DNA of 64,000 bases from G963667075 sp963667075 (GTDB lineage: Bacteria; Pseudomonadota; Alphaproteobacteria; Micavibrionales; Micavibrionaceae): positions 310,001 to 374,000 of the forward strand of contig OY762938.1 in assembly GCA_963667075.1 (NCBI GenBank), read 5' to 3'. The position numbers were made by a program, and so were the translations under genes. Below, piece by piece: positions 7,537 through 16,230 of this stretch; the first letter of the stretch is position 1; every line of letters begins with the position of its first letter. The notes under the pieces were generated by a model. The model was given only the letters and a program-made list of their open reading frames with translations. It made no database searches and was not told where the DNA came from.

Positions 7537-7567
7537 TATTTTTTGCTTTCCTTTATAGTCCATTCTT

Positions 7568-8632
7568 ATGGTTACACGGATACATCTTTGTATAGGCTCT
7601 CTGCTTCTCTTTTTATCGCTTCCTGCGGTAGCGGTCGCAGCCTCTCTAACACAAGATAGCTCTTCCGCTATCATCTACGCCTACTACAAAATCGGAGAAG
7701 ACTCCTATCCCGCCCTGACCTTGTCAAAAGAAGATTTCAAAGCGCATATCCGCGAAATAGAGACCAATAATTACGCTGTTTTACCATTAAAAACAATAAT
7801 TTCTGCGCTCAAAGCTAACACACCGCTGCCTGACAATACGATGGCTATTACCTTTGAAGGGGGACATAGCTCTATCATGGATGACGCCGTGCCCCTTCTT
7901 CTTGAAAAAAAGATCCCCTTTACGATCTTCATCAGTCCAACGCATGTCGACCATAATGCCGCCGCCTATATCGGTTGGCCCCGCTTAAAAAAATTGCAAA
8001 AAAAACCTCTTGTAACAATCGGGCTCCACCCTGACCTATACAATCGTTACGCGTCAGAAGAAAAAGAAGCAATACGGCGCCATTTAAACAAGGCCAAAGT
8101 CAGGTACAGGGAAGAATTTGATGAGGATCCTGTCTTCTTTGCATATCCGTACGGCGAGTATTCGCAGGCCTATAAAGAGCTTATGAACGAACAAGGTTTT
8201 ATGGCAGCCTTTTCTCAACAATCAAGCGTTACTTATGCGGGCAACGATTTATACGCCTTACCTCGTTTTACGATGACAGGCCTGTACGGCGACACAAACC
8301 GCTTCCGCCTGACAGCCAATCTGAAACCGCTACCGGCATCCGATATTGTGCCAATAGGACAACAACTGGAAGACAATCCTCCCACGGTCGGCTTTACATT
8401 ACCAGATACTCTTTCAGACAAGTTATCATCCCTCCGGTGTTTTTCTTCGGAAGATGAAACACCGCAGCTTGAAATAATTGGAAAAAACCGCGTTCAGTTA
8501 CAGTTTTTTCAAAGAATAGAAGATAACAGAGTACGGATCAATTGCACCCTGCCAGATGGAGAAACAGAAGACGGAGATCCTCGCTTCCGCTGGTACGGCA
8601 TGATTTTTACAATACCGGACGAGCTTTTGTAA
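7568..8632 (+). CDS. Polysaccharide deacetylase-like secreted protein, catalytic motifs altered
   Basis: A 354-residue exported protein with a signal peptide (residues 1-24, ending AVAA) and a NodB-type deacetylase fold over about residues 85-250. The fold is recognisable from AITFEGGHSSIMDDAVPLL, IPFTIFISP and the FAYPYGEYS motif. The metal and catalytic motifs differ from the family: TFDDG reads TFEGG, and the HxxxH motif reads GLHPDLY. Enzyme activity is therefore doubtful. The last 90 residues are a separate region I cannot assign. It is transcribed divergently from tsaB with 31 bases between start codons. Confidence 0.75.
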   Translation: MVTRIHLCIGSLLLFLSLPAVAVAASLTQDSSSAIIYAYYKIGEDSYPALTLSKEDFKAHIREIETNNYAVLPLKTIISALKANTPLPDNTMAITFEGGHSSIMDDAVPLLLEKKIPFTIFISPTHVDHNAAAYIGWPRLKKLQKKPLVTIGLHPDLYNRYASEEKEAIRRHLNKAKVRYREEFDEDPVFFAYPYGEYSQAYKELMNEQGFMAAFSQQSSVTYAGNDLYALPRFTMTGLYGDTNRFRLTANLKPLPASDIVPIGQQLEDNPPTVGFTLPDTLSDKLSSLRCFSSEDETPQLEIIGKNRVQLQFFQRIEDNRVRINCTLPDGETEDGDPRFRWYGMIFTIPDELL

Positions 8633-8648
8633 ATAATACTTTTGATTA

Positions 8649-8999
8649 TTATTGTGGCGTACAAATTGTACGTGTAAGAGATGTAGACCCCAGTCCTACC
8701 CCTACCTGATAATCCACACATGTCTGTTCAGGGGTCTCACTGACTTTTGTTATAAAGATTAAGGCAAGATCTTTTTTGCCTTCCGGGTCTTTCATTACAT
8801 GGTAAGTCTGCTTAAGATTTAATCCTTCATTTTCTAATAAAACTGTTTCTACACAATCATCTGTATCCTTTTTATCAGGAAAATTAGGACGATCATCAGC
8901 CGCATCGAAAAGCATCCATGATACGCTAAAAAGCGCACAACAAGCCGTTACCGCATTAAGAAGTTTAATCCAATTTTCGTCCTTCTCAAAAAATTTCAT
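8649..8999 (-). CDS. Hypothetical protein with one N-terminal membrane segment
   Basis: A 116-residue protein starting MKFFEKDENWIKLLN, followed by one hydrophobic segment (AVTACCALFSVSWMLFDAA). The rest is likely periplasmic and contains three cysteines (DDCVETVLL, EQTCVDYQVG, RTICTPQ) that could form disulfides. I recognise no family. It ends 16 bases from the convergent deacetylase-like gene and stands between nfu and tsaB. Confidence 0.65.
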   Translation of the reverse strand: MKFFEKDENWIKLLNAVTACCALFSVSWMLFDAADDRPNFPDKKDTDDCVETVLLENEGLNLKQTYHVMKDPEGKKDLALIFITKVSETPEQTCVDYQVGVGLGSTSLTRTICTPQ

Positions 9000-9104
9000 A
9001 ACAAAAGAAGCCCTATCTAAAAAATTTACTCAATCATAAAAACAAACCTTTACCATAAACATAAATCTCGAGTAAAGTGAATTTATGAAAAAATAAATAT
9101 GCTA

Positions 9105-9656
9105 TTAAGCCGCTCTAACCTCTTTCACTTCAGGAATGTGATGTTTTAGGGCGCGTTCGATGCCCATTTTTAAGGTGATTGCAGCACTAGGGCAGCCAGC
9201 ACAGGCACCGATCATTTCGAGATAGACAATGCCCGTTTCTTCATCAAACGTGTGGAATGTCACATTGCCCCCATCTCTGGCTAACGCCGGGCGAATAGCT
9301 TGATCCAGTAATGCGTTAATTTGCCTTACAATCTCATTCTCTGATTCTGTCTCGTCTGTGCTGAACGGCTGGTTCATGACGGGCTGATCAGACATAAAGA
9401 AATCCATAAGAGCTTCGAGTACATCAATTTTCAAAAGGTCCCAGTTAAGCGACGCCTCCTTGCTCACCGATATAAAGTCCTGTGCCAGAAAAACGGAAAC
9501 GACACCCTCAATTGAGAACAACAGTGCGGCAAGTGGTGACCGCTCAATTATCGGATCATCCCGCTTAAATTCAATCACACCCTTTTCGAGGACAGGCCTG
9601 CCGGGCAAAAATTTTAAGGTATTTGGATTTGGTGTTTCTTGGGTTTCTATAAACAT
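9105..9656 (-). CDS. NifU family Fe-S scaffold/carrier protein (Nfu type)
   Basis: Iron-sulfur cluster carrier of the mitochondrial NFU1/bacterial Nfu type, 183 residues. Residues 1-90 form the Nfu N-terminal domain (MFIETQETPNPNTLKFLPGR is diagnostic). Residues 105-180 form the NifU C-terminal domain with the cluster-binding CAGC at 152-155. It probably transfers [4Fe-4S] clusters to targets such as LipA or aconitases. The usp gene ends nine bases upstream on the same strand, which suggests cotranscription. Confidence 0.93.
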   Translation of the reverse strand: MFIETQETPNPNTLKFLPGRPVLEKGVIEFKRDDPIIERSPLAALLFSIEGVVSVFLAQDFISVSKEASLNWDLLKIDVLEALMDFFMSDQPVMNQPFSTDETESENEIVRQINALLDQAIRPALARDGGNVTFHTFDEETGIVYLEMIGACAGCPSAAITLKMGIERALKHHIPEVKEVRAA

Positions 9657-9665
9657 GTTAACACA

Positions 9666-10130
9666 TCAGACCTTTGTTAGAGAATCAAGTTTAGCCGGAT
9701 CAAGGTGCCCTGGGACAATCACGATCGGCACATTAATTTTGGATAAGCCTTTTGACATGATTTGTGAAATCAACGGCCCCGCACCACCCGAATGCACGCT
9801 CCCGCCCAGAATCAACATAATAATATTATGATTCTCATCCACAACATGTCTGATTGCCTCAAGAGGCTCTTGTTCTCTGATACAAAGAGACGGGATCTGA
9901 CCGTCCAGATCATTTGCTTTTTTGGCTATATTCCATATGAATTTTTCAGCCTGTTCGCGTAACTCTTGTCGCATACGCGCCTCTACATTGCCCCAATGAT
10001 GGAAATCTTCTTCCCAGCATGCATAAAGAATAGAAACATGCCCCCCATTAACAGAGGCCTGACGGCACGCATAATGAAGCGCAACATTGAACTCCTCACT
10101 GTCATCCGCCACCACCAGATAGGTTGGCAT
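9666..10130 (-). CDS. Universal stress protein family (UspA-like), N-terminus possibly frameshifted
   Basis: Single UspA domain starting MPTYLVVADDSEEFNVALHY; the loop ILGGSVHSGGAGPLIS matches the nucleotide-binding G-x2-G-x9-G region. With ATG 10130 it has 154 residues; an in-frame ATG at 10163 is an alternative. A far better ribosome site (GAGGAG) precedes an ATG at 10201, which opens a different frame beginning MDDKPDIIDIEEECRPE. That resembles the usual N-terminal lead of alphaproteobacterial Usp proteins and would join this frame after a single -1 shift near 10130-10165. The gene precedes nfu directly. Confidence 0.85.
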   Translation of the reverse strand: MPTYLVVADDSEEFNVALHYACRQASVNGGHVSILYACWEEDFHHWGNVEARMRQELREQAEKFIWNIAKKANDLDGQIPSLCIREQEPLEAIRHVVDENHNIIMLILGGSVHSGGAGPLISQIMSKGLSKINVPIVIVPGHLDPAKLDSLTKV

Positions 10131-10232
10131 TGCCCTCTCTTCCCTAAATTCTCGGGACGGCATTCCTCCTCAATATCAATAATATCAGGTTTATCATCCA
10201 TCGCTGAGCTCCTCAATAACGTATTGTTCTCA

Positions 10233-10982
10233 TTAATCTTTCTGCATTACAGCATTGGCACCCCAGCCTGCCAATACCGCCATAAAAATAGCCAGAATAC
10301 CGTACAGGAAAGCATGCTCATGCGCAAAATCGTAAATTTTTGCACTTGCACCAATTTGCGCCACTTTCAAGGTTGTTGTTTTTCTATCAAGCAACACCCC
10401 TTTACGAAAGAGATAGGTCTCCAGTTTATATTCTCCAATAGGCACATTCGCCGGCAACGCCAACGTCGTTCTAAAAAAGTTGTCATTAATGAAGGAAATC
10501 TTTTTAGGCTGCAGCGGAAAATGTCCTGATGTCTGACGATTTCTTATCAAAGCTTCCTGAAATTTTGATATATATTCTTCTTTTTCCGTTTCATCTTCCG
10601 GCGTGAAAGATAACGCATTCAGCCCAATATCAAGTTTCCGTAACAACGAAAGCGGTGCCAGGTTTTTTTCACTTTTAGCCACAGCATAATCATAATAACG
10701 AGGCACATCTTCAAACACGACAGACCGTCTGTTAAGCCATACCCCTGCAATTTGCTCTTTCCTGCGAACAACAGTTGGCGCACTCGGCCCTCTTAGCACA
10801 ACGACGAGATCACCCGGCTCTTCCTTAACCCCAAAAAGAATCAATTTTGCACCGGAAAAGCCTGTTGTGATATCAACATGATCCTCAGCAAGATCTATAG
10901 CAAGCGGCTGTTCTGCCGCATGAAGAGAACTCAGCGGAAGCAAAAATAGCGCAAACAAGGCGGTTAAGAAAAACTGCTTCAT
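10233..10982 (-). CDS. TIGR02186-type membrane-anchored protein
   Basis: A 249-residue protein with a signal peptide (MKQFFLTALFALFLLPLSSL.. ending HAA), a periplasmic beta-rich body, and one C-terminal membrane helix (FLYGILAIFMAVLAGWGANA). The pattern IDLAEDHVDITTGFSGAKLILFG and the GVWLNRRSVVFEDVPRYY block match the alphaproteobacterial family TIGR02186. In many genomes this family lies beside a TauE/SafE exporter, as here, where its start overlaps the exporter stop by four bases. Its biochemical role is unknown; a link to sulfur-compound export is an inference from neighbourhood. Confidence 0.85.
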   Translation of the reverse strand: MKQFFLTALFALFLLPLSSLHAAEQPLAIDLAEDHVDITTGFSGAKLILFGVKEEPGDLVVVLRGPSAPTVVRRKEQIAGVWLNRRSVVFEDVPRYYDYAVAKSEKNLAPLSLLRKLDIGLNALSFTPEDETEKEEYISKFQEALIRNRQTSGHFPLQPKKISFINDNFFRTTLALPANVPIGEYKLETYLFRKGVLLDRKTTTLKVAQIGASAKIYDFAHEHAFLYGILAIFMAVLAGWGANAVMQKD

Positions 10983-11896
10983 CCCGTCAACACCGTTGTA
11001 AAAAGATCTTCAGGCTTAATAAAAAGCTCTAACCCAAGTCTGAAACATACCATCAAAAGAAGAAAGGCCAGCAATACACGGGCTGGTGCTCCCTTAATGT
11101 ATCGTGCCAGCCGGACACCAATCTGCGCCCCGATAACACCGCCGCAAACAAGAAGAAGAGCCAGTACAATATCCAGCGTATTATTGGCCACCGCATGAAG
11201 CATCGCAGCAAAAGCGGCCGAGAAAATAATCTGGAACAAAGATGTTCCAGCAACCAGCAGCGTTGGCATGCCTAGCAGGTAAATCATGGCCGGCACCAAA
11301 AGAAAGCCGCCGCCAATCCCCATAATCGACACCAAGAAGCCACCGATAAACCCAATACCAGCCGGCAACAAAGCACTGATATAGAGGCGGGAACGTGGAA
11401 AGCGCATTTTATACGGCCATTTTTGGATAAAAGCCTGAAAACGGCTGATCTCATCTTCTTCCTTTTTTGATGCCTTTTTCTTTACAAGCGCATAAATGCT
11501 TTCAACCATCATCATAATGCCCATACTACCGAGCAAAAAGACATATAGAATCGAGATCACAACATCAATCTGCCCTAAATATTCAAGCAATTTGAAAACC
11601 AGTATCCCGATGATCGTTCCCAAAACACTGCCACCCAGCATAACAAGGCCCAGCTTCGTATCCACATTTCCACGTTTCCAATGCGCAAGCACGCCGGAAA
11701 CACTTGCCGCAACAAGCTGAATCCCTTGAGTCCCTACCGCAATTGTTGGTGGAACCCCCATAAAAATAAGAAAAGGTGTCGTCAGAAAACCACCTCCGAC
11801 TCCGAATATACCGGACATCAGACCAACGACAGTACCAAGGAGCAAAATCAACTCAGCAGGCACTGCCATCTCGGCAATGGGGAGGTAAATCAGCAT
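10979..11896 (-). CDS. Sulfite exporter TauE/SafE family permease
   Basis: A 305-residue polytopic membrane protein with about eight hydrophobic segments. The two inverted repeats are visible as GLMSGIFGVGGGFLTTPFLI near the N-terminus and GGFLVSIMGIGGGFLLVPAM in the middle, with the family's G-x-GGG motifs. Members export sulfite, sulfoacetate or similar anions; the substrate here is not determined. The two halves are joined by a charged loop (KKKASKKEEDEIS). It is translationally coupled to the TIGR02186 gene. Confidence 0.9.
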   Translation of the reverse strand: MLIYLPIAEMAVPAELILLLGTVVGLMSGIFGVGGGFLTTPFLIFMGVPPTIAVGTQGIQLVAASVSGVLAHWKRGNVDTKLGLVMLGGSVLGTIIGILVFKLLEYLGQIDVVISILYVFLLGSMGIMMMVESIYALVKKKASKKEEDEISRFQAFIQKWPYKMRFPRSRLYISALLPAGIGFIGGFLVSIMGIGGGFLLVPAMIYLLGMPTLLVAGTSLFQIIFSAAFAAMLHAVANNTLDIVLALLLVCGGVIGAQIGVRLARYIKGAPARVLLAFLLLMVCFRLGLELFIKPEDLFTTVLTG

Positions 11897-11984
11897 AGAC
11901 CTACATTAAGTTCGGGGTTTTGGGTTTGCCCCTTCTTTATAGAAGAAAGTGGTCTATGAATTCAAGGATAGAAAAGCCTTTAGC

Positions 11985-12647
11985 CTAAAAATTCATATAG
12001 AAATGCTTCTTTTTATCAGGGAACATCAAATCACGATGTTTTAAGAAGTTAGAATAATGACCAGTAACATTCTCATGGTAAGCCTTTTTGAAATCGATTG
12101 ATTTCATAACACTCATAAACAAAGGCTGCCATTTTGCAAAAGCGTGCTCTTCCGCAGAACAATTCACCAAATAAGCCGTACCACTGTACAAAGAGACAGA
12201 CATAATAGCCGTTCTACGCGCAAAAGGCTCTGGCCATGACGTATCATAAGACGCTGTAGCAGAACTGCCCACACCCCGTCCTAATCCTGTTTGATCTTTC
12301 ACGACATGAAAACGAACATTATCTTTCACACTCATGTAAGAATCCCAAAAATTCTTACTATAAGCCACTTTCTGTATAGAAACATCGTAACGTGGCGGAT
12401 AGATCAAAAAGCGGTGATCATCTGTTGCTGTCACAACACAACGCGCATTCTCTTCACCGGAAGGTGCCAGAATTGTAATAAGATCATCCGGTTTTTTATT
12501 GTTCCCACGACGCCATGTATCCGGGAAAGATAAAGATAATCCCGTTTCAGGATCTTCCCATACAAAATAATCCGCCCGCGCCTGAGATGTCAGAGCGACG
12601 ATAGAAAGAACAAAGAATGTAAATGTAACAATTGCGCGAATCGGCAT
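11985..12647 (-). CDS. Secreted hypothetical protein
   Basis: A 220-residue protein with a signal peptide (MPIRAIVTFTFFVLSIVALTSQARA). The mature part starts DYFVWEDPETGLSLSFPDTW, a pattern also seen in small periplasmic proteins of unknown function with a PsbP-like fold, and contains two cysteines that could pair. I cannot name a family. It lies between trpS and the TauE exporter on the same strand, apparently inserted into the usual trpS-usp order. Confidence 0.65.
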   Translation of the reverse strand: MPIRAIVTFTFFVLSIVALTSQARADYFVWEDPETGLSLSFPDTWRRGNNKKPDDLITILAPSGEENARCVVTATDDHRFLIYPPRYDVSIQKVAYSKNFWDSYMSVKDNVRFHVVKDQTGLGRGVGSSATASYDTSWPEPFARRTAIMSVSLYSGTAYLVNCSAEEHAFAKWQPLFMSVMKSIDFKKAYHENVTGHYSNFLKHRDLMFPDKKKHFYMNF

Positions 12648-12715
12648 AAGAGAATCCCTCGTATTGACGAGTCAATTATGCCATATCGCCCAGCAAAGAC
12701 AAAATAAAATGTTAC

Positions 12716-13717
12716 TTAGGACGCCAGAAATCCCATAATTTCCATTGTTTCCTTTACAACCGGTGCCGCAACAGCATTCGCTTTTTCCGATCCCTCTCTT
12801 AAAATTTTATCCAATTCAGCCTTATCATTAAGGAGTTCCGTGATACGTGTCGTAATAGGTGAAAGCTTTGCCACAGCCAGATCCGTTAACGCTGGTTTGA
12901 ATACAGAAAACTCTTTTCCGGCGAACGCTGCCAAAACATCCTCTTTTGAAAGCTCTGCCAAAGACGCATAGATAGCCACCAAATTGGCAGCTTCTGGACG
13001 ATCTTCAAGACCTTCCAGACTCTCTGGTAAAGGCGCAGAATCGGTTTTGGCCTTTTTTATTTTCTTTGCCATCAAATCAGCATCATCGGTCATATTAATA
13101 CGCGTCATATCAGATTCTGCAGACCCACTCATTTTCTTTGTCCCGTCGCGCAAGGACATAACCCGCGCAGCCCCGATAATGTAAGGCTCTGGCTGAACGA
13201 AGAAATCAACGTCATAACGCGTATTAAATGTCGAAGCGACTTCACGTGTTAACTCCAAATGCTGTTTCTGATCTTCTCCGACAGGCACATGCGTTGCTTT
13301 ATATAAAAGAATATCAGCCGCCATAAGAACCGGATACGCAAAAAGACCAAGACCGACACGCTCCGCATTTTTGCCTGCTTTATCCTTGAACTGGGTCATA
13401 CGCTCTAACTTACCCATCTGGGTCATAGTTGACAAAAGCCACATCAACTGAGAATGCGCAGGCACAAAGGACTGTACAAACAGGGTCGATTTCTTGGGAT
13501 CCACACCAGAGGCAATATAAGCTGCCGCCACTTCCCTTGTCAGATTTGCCTTTTCATCCCGGTCATAGGGAATCGTCACAGAGTGCAGATCAACGACACC
13601 ATAAAAGCACTCCCCACCTTCATTCTGCAACTTAACCCAGTTCTTTAAAGCCCCAAGATAGTTACCTAAATGGAGATGACCGGTTGGTTGCACGCAGGAT
13701 AGAATTCTTTTTGTCAT
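12716..13717 (-). CDS. trpS: Tryptophan-tRNA ligase
   Basis: Class I aminoacyl-tRNA synthetase charging tRNA-Trp, 333 residues. The HIGH-type motif is PTGHLHLGNYLGA at residues 11-23, and GEDQKQHLELTREVA is the tryptophan/ATP-binding block. The KMSKS loop reads KMSGS at 195-199, with Gly in place of the second Lys. It follows murJ by 37 bases on the same strand, a common alphaproteobacterial pair. Confidence 0.96.
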   Translation of the reverse strand: MTKRILSCVQPTGHLHLGNYLGALKNWVKLQNEGGECFYGVVDLHSVTIPYDRDEKANLTREVAAAYIASGVDPKKSTLFVQSFVPAHSQLMWLLSTMTQMGKLERMTQFKDKAGKNAERVGLGLFAYPVLMAADILLYKATHVPVGEDQKQHLELTREVASTFNTRYDVDFFVQPEPYIIGAARVMSLRDGTKKMSGSAESDMTRINMTDDADLMAKKIKKAKTDSAPLPESLEGLEDRPEAANLVAIYASLAELSKEDVLAAFAGKEFSVFKPALTDLAVAKLSPITTRITELLNDKAELDKILREGSEKANAVAAPVVKETMEIMGFLAS

Positions 13718-13754
13718 TTTATTTTTTACTTTTCTTTATGGTGGTTAGTTATGA

Positions 13755-15302
13755 TTATTTTTTTAAAATTATACGCTTAACATCGTTTATGTTAACCGCT
13801 TTCGTAATAAAAACACCTGCAAGATAGAACGCTTTTCCGATCCCTACAAGTAAGATTAAAGCTAAAATCTTTTCGTAAGCAGAGCCCGAAAACCAGTCAT
13901 CTATAAGCAGACGAGTACTATACAAGGCTACTCCCATAATACAAGTCGATACTATAATACGCGGCACTATTGTTTTAAATCGTTTATCAAAGGATACGTT
14001 CACATCCAGTTTTTTTAAGCCTTTCAAGAGCCAGAAAAACTGGAACCAGCCAACGACCCCTGTTGAAAGGGCAATACCTGCCACACCCAGCGGCCATATC
14101 AGACAGAGACTAAGAACAATATTGGAAAACGTAGCAACGACAGATATCTTCACAGGTGTCGTCGTATCTTTTCTGGCCCAGTACGCCGTTGACAATACTT
14201 TGGCTACCACATAAGCCGGCAAACCCAGGGCATAGCCGCGCAAAGCCATGACCGTCACGGCTGTATCTTGCGCATCAAACGCACCACGCTCAAACAACGT
14301 GCTTATGATCTGTTCCGGGATAACGGCCAAAGCCACCGCCGCCGGAAGGGCCAACAACAGGCAATATTCCAGAGCCCGGTTAAAAAGGTCATTGCCTTTT
14401 TTCTGATCATTGGCAGACAATGCTTTGGAAAGCATAGGCAAAAGAGCGGTCCCGACAGCAATCCCAACGACCCCCAAAGGCAGCTGGTTAAGCCTATCCG
14501 CATAATAAAGGTATGAAATAGAGCCTGTCGCCAGCAGTGACGCCAGAATAAGATCGGCAAACAGGTTAATATGCATCACCCCGGCCCCAATAACCCCCGG
14601 CCCCATAAGCTTTAAAAGCTTTTTCGTTTTCACATCAAACACAGGCCTTTTGAAACCAAGACGTATTTTGTGCTTACGGATATTATAGTAAAGAAGGAGA
14701 AACTGAAGCACGCCCGCCCCCAATATCCCAAAAGCCAGTGCATGGCCCGGCGTTTCCATCACCGGCGTAAGATAAAGAAGTGCACATATGAGTGACAAAT
14801 TAAACAATATCGGAGCCGCGGCAAAAGGTGCAAAGCGATCATGCGCGTTAAGCATTCCACCCATGAGTGCCGTCAAAGACATAAGCAGCAGATAAGGAAA
14901 GGTAATGCGCGATAAAAGCACCGTCAGATCATAGCGTAGATCATCCCCAACAAAACCCGGCGCAAGGACATATATAACAAAAGGCATCAGCGCTATTATC
15001 AGAACAATGAAAAGGGATAATAGTAAGACCATGCCGGAAAAAGCATTAGACGCAAAAGAGGCCGCCCCCTCCTCTCCCTCTTTTTCAAGGCTTTCCGCAT
15101 ATAACGGTACAAAAGAAACACTAAAGGCCCCTTCGGCTGTCACGCGTCTGAAAAAATTGGGCAGTTTTAAGGCCACAAAAAAAGCGTCAGCCACCGGCCC
15201 GGCCCCAAGGATAGAGGCCGTCAATATATCTCTCACAAATCCCGCTATACGGGATATGCCTGTTAAACCGGCAACAGTTGCCATAGCTTTTAATAAGTTC
15301 AT
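13755..15302 (-). CDS. murJ: Lipid II flippase MurJ
   Basis: MOP-superfamily flippase that moves lipid II across the inner membrane for peptidoglycan synthesis. It has 515 residues and about 14 hydrophobic segments. The N-terminus MNLLKAMATVAGLTGISRIAGF followed by VRDILTASILGAGPVADAFF is characteristic, as is RRVTAEGAFSVSFVPLYAE. The helix TM7 region carries the LNQLPLGVVGIAVGTALLP block. Divergent from ubiE (46 bases between starts) and cotranscribed with trpS. Confidence 0.96.
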   Translation of the reverse strand: MNLLKAMATVAGLTGISRIAGFVRDILTASILGAGPVADAFFVALKLPNFFRRVTAEGAFSVSFVPLYAESLEKEGEEGAASFASNAFSGMVLLLSLFIVLIIALMPFVIYVLAPGFVGDDLRYDLTVLLSRITFPYLLLMSLTALMGGMLNAHDRFAPFAAAPILFNLSLICALLYLTPVMETPGHALAFGILGAGVLQFLLLYYNIRKHKIRLGFKRPVFDVKTKKLLKLMGPGVIGAGVMHINLFADLILASLLATGSISYLYYADRLNQLPLGVVGIAVGTALLPMLSKALSANDQKKGNDLFNRALEYCLLLALPAAVALAVIPEQIISTLFERGAFDAQDTAVTVMALRGYALGLPAYVVAKVLSTAYWARKDTTTPVKISVVATFSNIVLSLCLIWPLGVAGIALSTGVVGWFQFFWLLKGLKKLDVNVSFDKRFKTIVPRIIVSTCIMGVALYSTRLLIDDWFSGSAYEKILALILLVGIGKAFYLAGVFITKAVNINDVKRIILKK

Positions 15303-15348
15303 GTGTTACTGAATAAACGTTTTTCAAAATAAGGAAAAGAGGAAAGAC

Positions 15349-16137
15349 ATGAAAACCACCCGAAATCAGAACCATGCTCAAAAGCAAAATCCTGAAAGCG
15401 AATGGTTTGGGCGTGAGAAGGTGTCTGCCGACGAAAAAACAGATCGTGTCCTCGGCGTTTTCGATTCTGTTGCTAACAAATACGACCTTATGAACGACCT
15501 CATGTCGGGTGGCATTCACCGTCTCTGGAAAAACGCATTAATCAAGGAAGTTAAACCGCACCCGGCTCAAAAATTTGTTGATGTTGCGGGCGGCACGGGC
15601 GATATCGCGTTTCGTATTCGTGAAGCCGCAGGCCTCGACGCACAGATTACAGTTGCAGACATTAATGAAAACATGCTGAATGTCGGTCGCAACCGTTCGA
15701 TTGATAAAGGCTGGCTTGATAATTTTGAATGGATCACCACCAACGCAGAGAGTCTTCCTTTTTCTGACAATAGCTTTGATGTCTACACCATATCTTTTGG
15801 GCTGCGTAACGTAACGCACATCGACACCGCTTTAAAAGAAGCTTTCCGCGTTTTAAAACCGGGCGGACGATTCTTCTGTCTTGAATTTTCGCATGTCACA
15901 GACCCGATTCTCGCTAGATTTTACGACTTCTACTCCTACAAGATCATTCCAAAAATAGGAGAATTCATTACCAAAGACAGAGAAAGTTACCAATATCTGG
16001 TCGATTCGATTAGAAAATTTCCCAAGCAAGATGAATTACGTAAACGCCTTATAGACTCTGGCTTTGCACAGGCTAAATATAAAAATATGACCTTTGGCAC
16101 AGTAGCTATTCACGAAGGCATAAAAGATTTTGCTTGA
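15349..16137 (+). CDS. ubiE: Ubiquinone/menaquinone methyltransferase UbiE
   Basis: SAM-dependent C-methyltransferase of ubiquinone biosynthesis (COQ5 type), 262 residues. Signature blocks: VFDSVANKYDLMNDLMSGGIHRLWK, the SAM site VDVAGGTGDIAFRI, and the second signature RVLKPGGRFFCLEFS, followed by the YQYLVDSIRKFPKQDEL segment. The first 25 residues are a polar extension (NHAQKQNPESEWFGREK) of the kind seen in alphaproteobacteria. A GAGGAAAG site precedes the ATG. In related genomes ubiB often follows; here an acidic exported protein takes that place. Confidence 0.96.
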   Translation: MKTTRNQNHAQKQNPESEWFGREKVSADEKTDRVLGVFDSVANKYDLMNDLMSGGIHRLWKNALIKEVKPHPAQKFVDVAGGTGDIAFRIREAAGLDAQITVADINENMLNVGRNRSIDKGWLDNFEWITTNAESLPFSDNSFDVYTISFGLRNVTHIDTALKEAFRVLKPGGRFFCLEFSHVTDPILARFYDFYSYKIIPKIGEFITKDRESYQYLVDSIRKFPKQDELRKRLIDSGFAQAKYKNMTFGTVAIHEGIKDFA

Positions 16138-16230
16138 AAGTTAGGCGTTTTTTGTTCCATAAATGAGCATTCTTAAACGAATACTGAAGAAGCCACGTTT
16201 GCTTTTTACAAGGAGAAAGGTAACAGAGCA

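Noticed and set aside
7537..7674. 46-codon extension of TsaB
   Set aside because: It overlaps the divergent gene at 7568 and has no homology; ATG 7536 has a ribosome site.
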